From positions 372,001 through 436,000 of the forward strand of contig CAXXKX010000005.1 in NCBI GenBank assembly GCA_963676655.2: a stretch of 64,000 nt of DNA, written 5' to 3'. A program made the position numbers and the translations under genes. The notes beneath the pieces were generated by a model. It ran no database searches. It saw nothing but the letters and a program-made list of their open reading frames with translations, and was not told the DNA's origin. Source of the DNA: G963676655 sp963676655 (GTDB lineage Bacteria; Verrucomicrobiota; Lentisphaeria; Victivallales; Victivallaceae). Shown piece by piece: positions 25,782 through 34,026 of this stretch (positions are counted from its first letter, which is position 1; each line of letters opens with the position of its first letter).

Positions 25782-25873
25782 TCCCACCCACAGGCTCATT
25801 CTTCAGTCATAAATTGACGTTAACGACATATCCTTACGTTCCCCGCCGGTCTCATCGAGACCAGGCGCTACCG
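25782..25873 (+). repeat. Dispersed repeat, copy 1 (GGTCTC-GAGACC hairpin family)
   Basis: The stretch from TCCCACCC through TTCTTCAGTCA, ATTGACGTT and CTTACGTT to CCGCCGGTCTCATCGAGACC is shared with 63816-63910, in the same orientation, with scattered differences. The last part folds as GGTCTC-atc-GAGACC. Confidence 0.75.
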
Positions 25874-25938
25874 GCTTCGCCTTTTTTCCTGTTCGGTGAC
25901 CGGCCCCCTATCATAAAATTTCCCCACTAAAGGAACTG

Positions 25939-26223
25939 TCAGTCTATTGCTGCGACATAAAAGTACATCATCGCAGACAATATATACGACAGAGATATTT
26001 TAATATGTAATTTCAGCGGAATAGACATTTCTCTGTTTTTATAAAACCATGCTTCGACATAATATGAACTACAAGTCAAAAACACTATACATAAACCGAT
26101 CACCTTGAAAAACGAGTAATAAATCTGGGGTTTAAATAACGCTATAAGCAACAGAGCAATAATATTTTCTATTATTAAAAAATGTACGCTTATGAATGTG
26201 TTCCTATATATATTTATTGACAT
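25939..26223 (-). CDS. Small membrane protein, unknown
   Basis: The start at 26223 (MSINIYRNTFISVHF) is preferred because it follows GGAGAAAG at good spacing. The frame opens 15 bases earlier. The product is about 94 residues with three hydrophobic segments (FLIIENIIALLLIALF, VIGLCIVFLTCSSYYV, ISLSYILSAMMYFYVAA). It lies in an AT-rich accessory stretch with other small membrane proteins. No family recognised. Confidence 0.5.
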   Translation of the reverse strand: MSINIYRNTFISVHFLIIENIIALLLIALFKPQIYYSFFKVIGLCIVFLTCSSYYVEAWFYKNREMSIPLKLHIKISLSYILSAMMYFYVAAID

Positions 26224-26301
26224 TTTATCTTTCTCCATTCTTAAACTAAACTTAATATGTGCTTCAAATATATATTACTCCGGCTGATAATTACCTTGCA
26301 T

Positions 26302-26404
26302 TATATGTCGCCCATTCAGGGCTTTTAATGTTTTAAATGTTCCCGGGGTTCAATCGCTGTCTCAATCACCCCGGGCTGCTGTTATATGCCGCGCTTTCAG
26401 CGCT
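26302..26404 (+). repeat. Dispersed palindromic repeat, copy 1
   Basis: The element starts with TATATGTCGCCCATTCAGGGC, has a core of CCCGGGGTTCAATCGCTG and CAATCACCCCGGG, and ends with GCGCTTTCAGCGCT. It is present in inverted orientation at 62234-62338. Internal hairpins: GCCC/GGGC at the left, CCCGGGGT/ACCCCGGG in the middle, AGCGC/GCGCT at the right. Confidence 0.85.
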
Positions 26405-26478
26405 ATTCAATAAATGCAATATGATTATATGCCGGACTAATAATTATAGAAAGCATGTATCGTATATTTCCAGAAAAC

Positions 26479-27048
26479 TTACATTAGATCTAAAATAATT
26501 CTGTAGAGACCATAGCCAGACCAGGCTAATGTTAACGTAAAACCCACGATAACAGATATATGCCAAATTACTTTATTCCTGACGCAAAAGGACGACGCAA
26601 TAGATATTGGCCCCAATAAACTTATTACGCCTGTCAATATCATAAAATCAAAAGTGCATTTTGCATATCTTAAAGAGTTTGGAGGCAGAAATCTGCTCCA
26701 TGGCCCCATTATCGGAGATAAGATTCGACAAATCAAATCAATACCTCCCGGTTGAGGAACAAGAATAGTTCCTATCAGACAATGAGACAAAACCAATGTT
26801 ACATAGATTACTGACAGTTTGAACTTAATGTCTTCGGGATGCTTACAAGCCTTGACGTTCATCCAAAGAAATACAGACACAGCCGCATACAAAAAGAAAA
26901 TTATTATAAGCGCAGACAAATTGCTAACAGGAAGTGAAATTGATCTTAAAAATAAGTATATGAAAGACCAGGAAAGGTATACCGCATAAATTAAAAATAT
27001 TGAAATCAAGGACGACGACCATAAAATCTTCTTTGTCGTTGTTTTCAA
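26479..27048 (-). CDS. Multi-pass membrane protein, unknown
   Basis: This 189-residue protein has five or so hydrophobic helices (LISIFLIYAVYLSWSFIYLF, LSALIIIFFLYAAVSVFLW, VIYVTLVLSHCLIGTILV, FMILTGVISLLGPISIA, ISVIVGFTLTLAWSGYGLY). The start is TTG at 27048, behind a strong GGAGG. No motif allows a functional call. It sits among low-GC accessory genes. Confidence 0.6.
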   Translation of the reverse strand: MKTTTKKILWSSSLISIFLIYAVYLSWSFIYLFLRSISLPVSNLSALIIIFFLYAAVSVFLWMNVKACKHPEDIKFKLSVIYVTLVLSHCLIGTILVPQPGGIDLICRILSPIMGPWSRFLPPNSLRYAKCTFDFMILTGVISLLGPISIASSFCVRNKVIWHISVIVGFTLTLAWSGYGLYRIILDLM

Positions 27049-27163
27049 CTTAGGCCTCCGGTTTTATATTTCCTTAAGGGAATATATCCCGCAATATACG
27101 TCAATGCAAATAAGGTAGACTCAATCAATAATTCGCAAAACCCGCAGGATATCTTACTGGTTA

Positions 27164-27373
27164 CTATTTTTTTGAAGTTTCAGAAATAATTATATTTTTA
27201 CCTTGGAATTTAAATTCGAATTTTTTCCTAAGCTTATCATTTGCTGTATCTACCAAATAATGAATAAGAACAACAATATGAACTTTATCACATTTCAACT
27301 GTTTTGTTACGTAATCAATATTTTTTGTTTTGAGTATTATTTTATAGCCATGCGGAGCTAATTTTTTACTCAA
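27164..27373 (-). CDS. Small hypothetical protein
   Basis: This 69-residue frame opens at TTG without a convincing ribosome site. It is basic and lysine-rich (KKLAPHGYKIILKTKNIDY, KFEFKFQGKNIIISETSKK), with no recognised domain. It could be a real small gene, the remainder of a longer one, or a chance frame in AT-rich DNA. Confidence 0.3.
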   Translation of the reverse strand: MSKKLAPHGYKIILKTKNIDYVTKQLKCDKVHIVVLIHYLVDTANDKLRKKFEFKFQGKNIIISETSKK

Positions 27374-27502
27374 GTAATTAATTATAAAGCTAAAAAAACG
27401 CTGTAATCTTCCGTAATGCGAATTTCTTGAATTTTATATGTTTATACGCCGTCACGCAAAAGTTCTCCAAGAAAGAATCTCAAAAAAAAACGCAAGAAAA
27501 TC

Positions 27503-28027
27503 CTATTTTAGAATAATGCGAGTTCCATCTTTTCTAATAACCTCGACTGATTGTCCGATAATATCTGAAAAATTAACGAGTCCGTAATTTCTGGAGTCAG
27601 CACTTTTTCTAGCGTTATCTCCCAGTACAAAAAAAGCGTTATCAGATATATCCATAGATTGATTTGAAGGACTAATATAACGGTCTTCACGCAGAATAAC
27701 ATCAGGCTGAAGAGGCACTGTTTCAGGTATAATTAATTCCTTGCCATTGATAAATATCTTGTTATTTGAGAAACTTATTTTTTCATTAGGCAGCCCGACA
27801 ACTCTCTTTGAAAAAAATGATTCATCCCCATTCATCAAAGAAAACTTATATACAATTATATTCCAACGCTTTACAGTTGAAGCAGAAGAGTAAGCTTTGG
27901 GATCAACAATAACCGTATCTCCCTTTCTGATTGTCGGCTCCATAGTATTCCCGGCTTCACTATAGGTATCATTACAGCCGCAAAGCAAAAGCAATCCCAT
28001 TAAAAAAAAGAACTCATATAATTTCAT
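27503..28027 (-). CDS. Signal peptidase I-like lipoprotein with Thr in the Ser position
   Basis: This 174-residue S26-family protein has conserved boxes NTMEPTIRKGDTVIVDP (residues about 28-44), SKRVVGLPNEKISF with the general-base Lys, and FVLGDNARKSADSRNYGLV. In signal peptidase I the first box reads S-M-x-P with Ser as nucleophile. Here the codon is ACT (Thr). The N-terminus is also unusual: a short hydrophobic run ending in a lipobox (LCGC, Cys18) instead of a plain transmembrane anchor. It may be inactive, use Thr, or have a specialised substrate. SD GAGGTGG precedes the ATG. Confidence 0.8.
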   Translation of the reverse strand: MKLYEFFFLMGLLLLCGCNDTYSEAGNTMEPTIRKGDTVIVDPKAYSSASTVKRWNIIVYKFSLMNGDESFFSKRVVGLPNEKISFSNNKIFINGKELIIPETVPLQPDVILREDRYISPSNQSMDISDNAFFVLGDNARKSADSRNYGLVNFSDIIGQSVEVIRKDGTRIILK

Positions 28028-28058
28028 TGAACCACCTCATTCTTTAATTTAAAAAGTT

Positions 28059-28110
28059 ACCTGTAATGCTCCCCATTGCGTCACCAAGGCATTACAAAGC
28101 ATTTTCAGGT
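28059..28110. repeat. Nested inverted repeat
   Basis: ACCTG (28059-28063) pairs with CAGGT (28106-28110), and TGTAATGC (28062-28069) with GCATTACA (28089-28096). It lies 32 bases upstream of the signal peptidase-like gene and could be an operator or a REP relic. Confidence 0.4.
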
Positions 28111-28243
28111 ATCATCTCGATTAAATATACCTCTTCTCCCCAGGTATTGCAAGTATAATACTTCCCCTGACAACAGAAGAGCATTATAACTATTACATTC
28201 ACCCCAAATGAGCACTGTTTCCCCTCACGCGAAGCGTGATAAA

Positions 28244-28276
28244 AATTCGTGTAATTTGTGCAATTCGTGGCTTCTT
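28244..28276 (+). repeat. Short dispersed repeat (AATTCGTG words), copy 1
   Basis: AATTCGTGTAATTTGTGCAA and the following ATTCGTGGCTTCTT are close to the inverse of 37639-37668. Both are runs of the word ATTCGTG. Confidence 0.6.
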
Positions 28277-28431
28277 TCTCCTTTTTCCGGCGAGACTAAT
28301 ACATCGCCTTTATCTCAAGAAAAAATGATCTACTTTGATAAAACCGCAGATATTTGCAATATCTTATTGACAGCGTTGATATTAAATACTATTTTACCGT
28401 ATATTGGTCGACGAAAATAAGGAAAGATATT

Positions 28432-29322
28432 ATGCGGAAATTGTTTTATGTGATAATTGTATGTATCCTGGGTTTTGTGGTTTGGAAATACTATTTAAGC
28501 TTCAAACTGAAACCCAATGTAATCGTAAATATCAACGCCGGCACCCCGGATCAGTGGAAAAAAGCAATCGAAAACGACCGACTGTTTGAAAATTATCTCA
28601 AAAGGCTGCGAAAAAAATATCCCCGAAACGCCCCCTATTACCAGTTTGACGTCAAAACCGAAACGACTAAAGCCGCTACTGTCGGCATCTCAAACATTTA
28701 TGATAACAATGAAACGACTAAACAGTTGGCAATATCTTCAATCGGCGGGCCGATAAGAGTTATCAAAAATGCCGCAATCGCCCTGACCATTGCTAAAGGC
28801 GAGTCTGAAATAATTACGAAAAACAATCTTGACAAAGCCTGTGAAATGGCTTTGAACGCCCCGGCGGAAGATCAGCTTGCCATCTTGAATGCTTTGCATG
28901 ATAAAGACATTTCTAAATCACCGGTATGCAGTGAATGGCTGATTAAATTCGCCAAAGCTATCCCGCCTGAAAACCGGGAGATTATGGCCCGCCTGCTCAT
29001 GGCTCAAGCGTCATTACCCCAATACAAAACCCAGGCAATCCCTCTTTGTGTTGATTGGATTCAAGATAAAAATCCGCAAGTGGCAAAATCAGCCAGCGTG
29101 ATTCTGACAACAACCAGCCGGGGCGATACCGCTAAATATTTGCTCCCCCTGCTCCGGAAAAAAGATCTTGCGCCAACCGTCAAAGTACTGATTATAGAAA
29201 CCATTTCGTTTGACAAGAAACTCAGCGAACCTGCCAGGAAAATATTACAGCAGGAAGCTAAAACAGGCGGAGCGGTCGCCACGGCAGCAACTGAGGCACT
29301 AGCCAAGCATAATGCGCAGTAA
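28432..29322 (+). CDS. Membrane-anchored HEAT-like repeat protein
   Basis: I start at 28432, where ATG follows AAGGAAAG and opens an uncleaved signal anchor (KLFYVIIVCILGFVVWKYYL). The product is 296 residues. After a basic linker the rest is alpha-helical in short repeated pairs (KQLAISSIGGPIRVIKNAAI, NPQVAKSASVILTTTSRGD, KVLIIETISFDKKLSEPARK), consistent with HEAT/armadillo-like repeats, which serve as protein-binding scaffolds. No catalytic motif. Partner unknown. Confidence 0.65.
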   Translation: MRKLFYVIIVCILGFVVWKYYLSFKLKPNVIVNINAGTPDQWKKAIENDRLFENYLKRLRKKYPRNAPYYQFDVKTETTKAATVGISNIYDNNETTKQLAISSIGGPIRVIKNAAIALTIAKGESEIITKNNLDKACEMALNAPAEDQLAILNALHDKDISKSPVCSEWLIKFAKAIPPENREIMARLLMAQASLPQYKTQAIPLCVDWIQDKNPQVAKSASVILTTTSRGDTAKYLLPLLRKKDLAPTVKVLIIETISFDKKLSEPARKILQQEAKTGGAVATAATEALAKHNAQ

Positions 29323-29347
29323 AGTTATTTGGTAGTTGACTTTATAC

Positions 29348-29378
29348 TTGAAACCGTGGTAAGTACTCGTGATATAAT
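29348..29378 (+). promoter_or_regulatory. Extended -10 promoter
   Basis: TTGAAA (29348-29353) and TATAAT (29373-29378) are 19 bases apart, longer than ideal. The -10 is preceded by TGA, an extended -10 (TGnTATAAT), which can compensate. No protein gene follows on this strand before a terminator 88 bases on. Confidence 0.5.
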
Positions 29379-29384
29379 GTTAAT

Positions 29385-29503
29385 TGAGGGGCGCTTTGCC
29401 CCTCAAACTCCCTCCGCACCTTACGCAGGCAACGCAAGGATTTCATCCTTGACCTTTATTTACAGGCTTTTAGTTGTGTAACAACTAAAAGCGGAGTTTT
29501 TTT
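29385..29503 (+). ncRNA. Candidate small structured RNA
   Basis: Between an extended -10 promoter and a strong terminator lie about 119 bases without a useful reading frame. Predicted hairpins: GAGGGGC/GCCCCTC (29386-29392 with 29398-29404), AAGGA/TCCTT near 29440, and the terminator stem. A long-range CTCCGC (near 29410)/GCGGAG (29491-29496) pairing could close it. The whole could instead be a repeat element or just the distal terminator of the preceding gene. Confidence 0.4.
29466..29503 (+). terminator. Rho-independent terminator
   Basis: GCTTTTAGTTGT (29466-29477) and ACAACTAAAAGC (29481-29492) form a perfect 12-bp stem with a three-base loop. Seven T follow at 29497-29503 after four bases. 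Confidence 0.8.
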
Positions 29504-29590
29504 CTGCGCTACCGCTTGGCGGGGCGCTCTTCGTGCCCCTGCACCCCTTCCGCTTTGCCGCTTGGCTAAAAAAGATGATACTTCATTTCA

Positions 29591-30334
29591 TCAACGCATC
29601 TCAATCGCAGTGAATAATCGATTAGCGGCTCTTATACCGCATTTCTGATATCTGCTGTATGCCAACGCGGCACAACGCCGTGATGTTTCAAGTGAGCCGT
29701 CAAGCAGCAGAGATCTTACCGCGGCATCAAGTACGTAGGCTTCCGGCGCCATGAAATTAGTGGTAAGCAAAGCCTGCTTCACTCCAAGTTTTTTAAGATA
29801 CGGATTAAAATACTGTTTGCTTTTACAGCACAGCACAATTGCGGTTTTAGCGGATTCAGATTTTTGCTGAGGTTCTTTCAAGCGGAAATCCATCAAGCCG
29901 TTATGGCCGATATAAACAACAATCCGCGTTTTCTCTTTCTCGTCTAAAGACTTGAAAAAACCTTGTACAGCCTGCTTGATGGCAGCCCCGCGATATGCCT
30001 TGACCTCCATGAGTTTATTACTTGATTTATGTTTGAATACCAATTCTTCAAGAATGTTACCGGTCGTATTCTTTTTGTGTGAAACCAATACCCAGTTTTT
30101 ACTGCGTGCAAGAAAGCCTTTGACGCCGTAAAGTGCTCCCCAATAAAGGTTATTGGCTGGATCATCGCCGTTCCCTAGTTTTACCGGAACCGGAACGATT
30201 CCCTGATTTGTATTATCGCACAACGCCACAAATACCCGAACATATTTTGAGTCATTGCCGACAACTGATGAAATGCATAAAATTAAAAGAAAAACGAGTG
30301 TTGCGAAGCATTTCAAATGTTCAGTACAGCACAT
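29591..30334 (-). CDS. Conserved exported protein, possibly caspase-like fold
   Basis: Start placed at ATG 30334, overlapping the end of the preceding gene. The frame is open further upstream. A signal peptide (CFATLVFLLILCISSVVG) precedes about 215 residues with RVFVALCDNTNQGIVPVPVK, DPANNLYWGALYGVKGFLAR, VVYIGHNGLMDF, AIVLCCKSKQYF, LLTTNFMAPEAYVLDAA and YQKCGIRAANRLF. I recall this pattern as a conserved uncharacterised family. The order strand-His-Gly-like (GHNG), then strand-Cys (LCC), resembles clan CD peptidases, but this is inference. It is the last gene of the phosphatase operon. Confidence 0.6.
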   Translation of the reverse strand: MCCTEHLKCFATLVFLLILCISSVVGNDSKYVRVFVALCDNTNQGIVPVPVKLGNGDDPANNLYWGALYGVKGFLARSKNWVLVSHKKNTTGNILEELVFKHKSSNKLMEVKAYRGAAIKQAVQGFFKSLDEKEKTRIVVYIGHNGLMDFRLKEPQQKSESAKTAIVLCCKSKQYFNPYLKKLGVKQALLTTNFMAPEAYVLDAAVRSLLLDGSLETSRRCAALAYSRYQKCGIRAANRLFTAIEMR

Positions 30335-31121
30335 AGCCGGCCTTAGTGAAAATGGCTTGCATCGCGGGAGATTTAAGATACTCCAGAAACTGGCTAACCG
30401 ATTTAGAGTGGTCACCTTTATAAGCAATATAAAACACTTTGGCGTATGGGTATTTGCCGGACAAAAAATTTGCCGGAGTCGGTTTAATCGTATCGATATT
30501 TATGTATTTGACTTTGTCATCCTTGTTCAAAGGAAGAAACGGCATAAAGGCCAGGCCGTACTTATTACCATTGACCAGTTCCGGCAGCTCAGTCCCCTCT
30601 GAGGATTGATACATTGGTACGCTTATCTGAATATCTTTGAACAGCGTCGATTGCAAAATCGTCATCGCGGGAGTGGAGAGTTTCATGCCGAATAAGTGGA
30701 AAGAATAATTTGTATTATTAAATAATTTCCAGTTGGCTATTTTACCGCGGTATATTCCTTTCAGCTGATCCGACGTCATACCGTAAACCGGATTAACCTT
30801 ATTGACCGCCCACACCACCGGATAAACCGCGAACGGCTTGACATTCAATCCCTGGCGACGGAATTTAAACAATGGCTTTACCGTTAAGATACCAATATCC
30901 GCTTCATCTGCCAGTATGGATTTAACCGCTTTGTCGTGCCCTGTTTTGGATATGGAAAAGTCCATCGCCCGGTTTGACATGGCCAGGTTCAATGCCAAAG
31001 TTTTCAACGGCAAATCAAGCTGAGAATCAACACAAACAAACCGAACCTGAGGAATTTCAGGTTCGGCGGTCCGCGCAACGAGCGGCAGCAGCAATAAAAG
31101 ACAATATCGTATGATCTTCAT
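30321..31121 (-). CDS. PstS-like periplasmic substrate-binding protein
   Basis: This protein of about 266 residues begins with a signal peptide (KIIRYCLLLLLPLVARTA). Segments typical of phosphate-binding-type solute receptors follow: EADIGILTVKP, VVWAVNKVNPVYGMTSDQLK, IYRGKIANWKLFN, GTELPELVNGNKYGLAFMPF, and a C-terminal VSQFLEYLKSPAMQAIFTKAGYV. No ABC permease or ATPase is adjacent, so it may act as a sensor partner rather than in transport. The ATG at 31121 follows AGGATGAG and lies just after the hydrolase stop. Confidence 0.75.
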   Translation of the reverse strand: MKIIRYCLLLLLPLVARTAEPEIPQVRFVCVDSQLDLPLKTLALNLAMSNRAMDFSISKTGHDKAVKSILADEADIGILTVKPLFKFRRQGLNVKPFAVYPVVWAVNKVNPVYGMTSDQLKGIYRGKIANWKLFNNTNYSFHLFGMKLSTPAMTILQSTLFKDIQISVPMYQSSEGTELPELVNGNKYGLAFMPFLPLNKDDKVKYINIDTIKPTPANFLSGKYPYAKVFYIAYKGDHSKSVSQFLEYLKSPAMQAIFTKAGYVLY

Positions 31122-31125
31122 CAAC

Positions 31126-31908
31126 TCATCCTGTCAACTCGTCGGCAGAGGCCTTTTCGAGCAGTTTATCAAACCAGGCAAAAGCGCGGTCGTAATGCAG
31201 TTCATGGGCTCCGTCAAATATCTCATAGAAAAAATTCTGCGGATCATAATCTTCAATCAGCTTATACAGTTTTACGGTGTGTTCATAGGGAACAGAAGTA
31301 TCAAAACGGCCATGATGAACAAATACCCGGCGGCTCGACGCGATTTCCGGCACATAAGATACCGGGGAACGTTCCATATACGCAGCCGCCAACTCGTCTG
31401 AACTGTCAGGCCGCCCGCCGCAGCAGGCCTCCATCCCGGCCGCATACTGCGTCGGTCTTTCATCCTGATACTGATGCCAGAGCATAACATCGGTAATCGG
31501 ACACCATGAACTGACCGCAAACCACCTTTCAGGGGCATAGCCGGCCATCATCAAAGCCATATGTCCGCCGCCGCTGCCGCCAAGAACAAAAATGCGGTCG
31601 GAATCGATCGGGTAATCCTCAATAACCCGGTCGACCGCGTCCACAATGTCCTGACACGCAAGCTTTGAGCCGCAAGCTTCCAGTGCCCTTGGGTTTTCTT
31701 TGAGATTGGCGCCGCGAAATTCCGGCAGCAACAACGCCCAGCCCCGCTCACGGCATAACGGAAGCATTGCTTTCACCTGATTGTGACGTTCTGCGCTCCA
31801 AGTGTGCAAACCGACCAGCAGCGGAACATTTTCCGCGGATTCCGGACAATAAAATAGACTCGGTTCAACCGAACCGTCCAACGTGGATTCAACTGTAATT
31901 TCAAGCAT
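31126..31908 (-). CDS. Alpha/beta hydrolase, prolyl oligopeptidase-like esterase
   Basis: Start taken at ATG 31908 (MLEITVESTLDG), behind AGGAAA and overlapping the phosphatase stop. The longer frame lies within the phosphatase gene. About 260 residues: PLLVGLHTWSAERHNQ (oxyanion region), the nucleophile elbow GGSGGGHMALMMAGY, a likely acid in HGRFDTSVPYEHTVKL, and the His in FDGAHELHYDRAF. No signal peptide. Substrate unknown. Related proteins include acetyl-xylan esterases and dienelactone hydrolase-like enzymes. Confidence 0.8.
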   Translation of the reverse strand: MLEITVESTLDGSVEPSLFYCPESAENVPLLVGLHTWSAERHNQVKAMLPLCRERGWALLLPEFRGANLKENPRALEACGSKLACQDIVDAVDRVIEDYPIDSDRIFVLGGSGGGHMALMMAGYAPERWFAVSSWCPITDVMLWHQYQDERPTQYAAGMEACCGGRPDSSDELAAAYMERSPVSYVPEIASSRRVFVHHGRFDTSVPYEHTVKLYKLIEDYDPQNFFYEIFDGAHELHYDRAFAWFDKLLEKASADELTG

Positions 31909-34003
31909 TGCTGTTTCCTGTTCCAGTGTATTTGATTGATAGAATTGTAATATCATCCGACTGCGGAGCGCCATCGGCAAACTTCTCAACCTGTTCAATG
32001 ACCGCTTGCGACAACGGCTGCGGCCAAGCTTCACGATCAGCATTCAGAACGTCCTTCAGCCGACCTTCGGTAAACTGCTGAAATTCCGGATTTTCAGCTT
32101 CAACTATGCCGTCAGTATAGATAAAAAGCTGATCTCCCGGCATCATTTTCAATTTTTGATTTACGTAAGTACCGGCAGTCTGAACAATCGGCCCGATAGC
32201 TAAAGCCCGGTGTATGCCCATGTACTCATACCCGGCATCGTGACGTTTCAACAGCGGCGGATTATGGCCGGCCGACGCATACTGGAGTTCACCGCTGACA
32301 ACATCCAGGACCGCGCAAAAAACCGTAGCGAACATACAAGCGGAATTAGTCTTTTCAAGTTCGTTGTTAACGTTCAAAAGAATTTTATCCGGGGTAGCCC
32401 CGGCACTTGCTTCAAAGCGCATCAATATTCTGGTCCGGGCCATAAACATCGCAGCCGGAATGCCTTTACCGGAAACATCGGCCACGCAAAAATACAGTTT
32501 ATTTTTCGAAACGAATTTAAAATCGTAGAAATCACCGCCGACCTCCTGGGCCGGATTCATCAAGGCATACAGGTCAAATTCGCGCCGCTCCGGAAAAGCC
32601 GGAAAATGGTTGGGAAGCAGGGAACGTTGAATATCCGCCGCGATTTTCAAATCCTGCTTGAGGCGTTCCTCCGCCTCAAGATTACTTTTAATATCGGCAA
32701 TATTAGTTTTCAAACTAACGGTCATATCATTGAATGTATCAGCAAGTTCTTCCAGTTCATCTCCGGTTTTCACCTCAATTCGCGTGTCCAGATCCCCCGC
32801 CCCGATAGCCAGAGCGCCAGTCCGCAGCAACTCCAGCGGCCGGGTAATGCATCGCGACAACCTGACACCGATAATACTCATTAAAATAACTGAAAAAACT
32901 CCGATTCCCATATATATATAGGCCTGAATGTCCACTCTTTTTTTAATTAATGCCTGGGATGCATAAATCTTCTTATCAATATAATCTTCGGCAGCGATGA
33001 CCGGGGCGATAATATCTTTCCGGGGTTTGGAAATAATGATGGTCCATGGAGTCGAGTCAATCGGAGCAAGTGCGGCGATGTAAGCCATCCCCCCATCCGT
33101 ATATTCGACAATATCAGGTTTACGCTTGCTGATTTTTTCTGTTATCAGAGAGTGGGAGGCAAAACTTCCGTCCGGCGGCATATGTTCAATATCACCATGT
33201 CTGTTACCGGCTATGATTTTGCCTTTTCTATCGACAAAAAAGAAATTGCCGCTGATTCCCCGAATCGTCAATATCTCAGAAATAAACTGTTCGGCATCAA
33301 GAAAGATGAAGACAACTCCGATAAGTATTTTTTTCGAATAAACCGCCCGGGCTCCAACCAGCACTGTTCCATCCTGACCGTCAATTGAAACCGGACCGCT
33401 CCAGACCGTCTTCCCGGCGGCTTTGACTGCATTCAAATACCACCTTGAATAACGCATAAAAAAATCTCTGGGAGAAAAAAACCAGGGATACCGATAGCAT
33501 ACCCCGTCCTGAGTAATCACCCCACTGATCCTGATAGCGGCATTTTTAGCGTAAAGATTAATAAAAACCCCACGCACTCCCCATAATTTTTTAATCGTCC
33601 GCAAACGATTCTGGGGTTCAATACCAGGTTCAAAAAGGAAATGAGAAAAATAATCTTCGTAGTCTATTTTCTGGCCGAAATCAACATTCAGCTCCGCCTC
33701 TGCGGCCGGCTGCAGCAAAGTTCCCGCCGCACTCATATCCCGTTCAAGCGTGTCAATCCGGGTTGAGGTGTTTAACGCCTGAAGACGAACTACTCCCAGA
33801 AATTCACGGAGGCAGTTTTTCTGGAGCATATCACCGATCTCCTCCATCGTGTATCTCCCCTGCTGCCTGGAGGAATTGACCGATGTGGATATAATTCTCC
33901 CGGACCCGGCAATAAAAATCAGCATAGTAGCAAGAGTTGCGACCGCCGGAAAAAACGTGAAAACTATGGTAATTCGTTTTGAAATTTTAAGTCTGGAGAA
34001 CAT
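31901..34003 (-). CDS. Cache-HAMP-SpoIIE (PP2C) membrane phosphatase, second copy
   Basis: The ATG at 34003 follows GGAAG. A GTG 27 bases earlier overlaps the previous stop and is possible. About 700 residues: a transmembrane helix near residues 13-35, an extracytoplasmic Cache-like sensor to about 360 (FSHFLFEPG, RYPWFFSPRDFFM, GISGNFFFVDRKGKI), a second helix, HAMP (ITRPLELLRTGALAIGAGDL), a short coiled coil, then a PP2C domain with GGDFYDFKFVSKNKLYFCVA, DVSGKGIPAAMFMA, GHNPPLL, FIYTDGIVEAENPEF and SDDITILSIKY. It likely dephosphorylates an anti-sigma-factor antagonist in response to an external ligand. Confidence 0.9.
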   Translation of the reverse strand: MFSRLKISKRITIVFTFFPAVATLATMLIFIAGSGRIISTSVNSSRQQGRYTMEEIGDMLQKNCLREFLGVVRLQALNTSTRIDTLERDMSAAGTLLQPAAEAELNVDFGQKIDYEDYFSHFLFEPGIEPQNRLRTIKKLWGVRGVFINLYAKNAAIRISGVITQDGVCYRYPWFFSPRDFFMRYSRWYLNAVKAAGKTVWSGPVSIDGQDGTVLVGARAVYSKKILIGVVFIFLDAEQFISEILTIRGISGNFFFVDRKGKIIAGNRHGDIEHMPPDGSFASHSLITEKISKRKPDIVEYTDGGMAYIAALAPIDSTPWTIIISKPRKDIIAPVIAAEDYIDKKIYASQALIKKRVDIQAYIYMGIGVFSVILMSIIGVRLSRCITRPLELLRTGALAIGAGDLDTRIEVKTGDELEELADTFNDMTVSLKTNIADIKSNLEAEERLKQDLKIAADIQRSLLPNHFPAFPERREFDLYALMNPAQEVGGDFYDFKFVSKNKLYFCVADVSGKGIPAAMFMARTRILMRFEASAGATPDKILLNVNNELEKTNSACMFATVFCAVLDVVSGELQYASAGHNPPLLKRHDAGYEYMGIHRALAIGPIVQTAGTYVNQKLKMMPGDQLFIYTDGIVEAENPEFQQFTEGRLKDVLNADREAWPQPLSQAVIEQVEKFADGAPQSDDITILSIKYTGTGNSNA

Positions 34004-34026
34004 ATCAAACTTCCAGCGGTTGAGTA

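Larger units (their letters stand above)
25272..25938. other. Repeat-rich intergenic region
   Basis: No gene is visible. The stretch contains alternating inverted copies of a GGCGCATT/AATGCGCC core, direct repeats of GGGACTATTG-like words near 25628-25650, and a repeat shared with the right end of the window (25782-25873). Confidence 0.5.
28028..28431. other. Intergenic between signal peptidase-like and HEAT-like genes
   Basis: This divergent intergenic stretch holds a nested inverted repeat (28059-28110), a hairpin TCACGC-gaa-GCGTGA near 28226 and a short CACGAA-type repeat (28244-28276). It probably contains the promoters of both flanking genes. No gene is seen in it. Confidence 0.45.
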
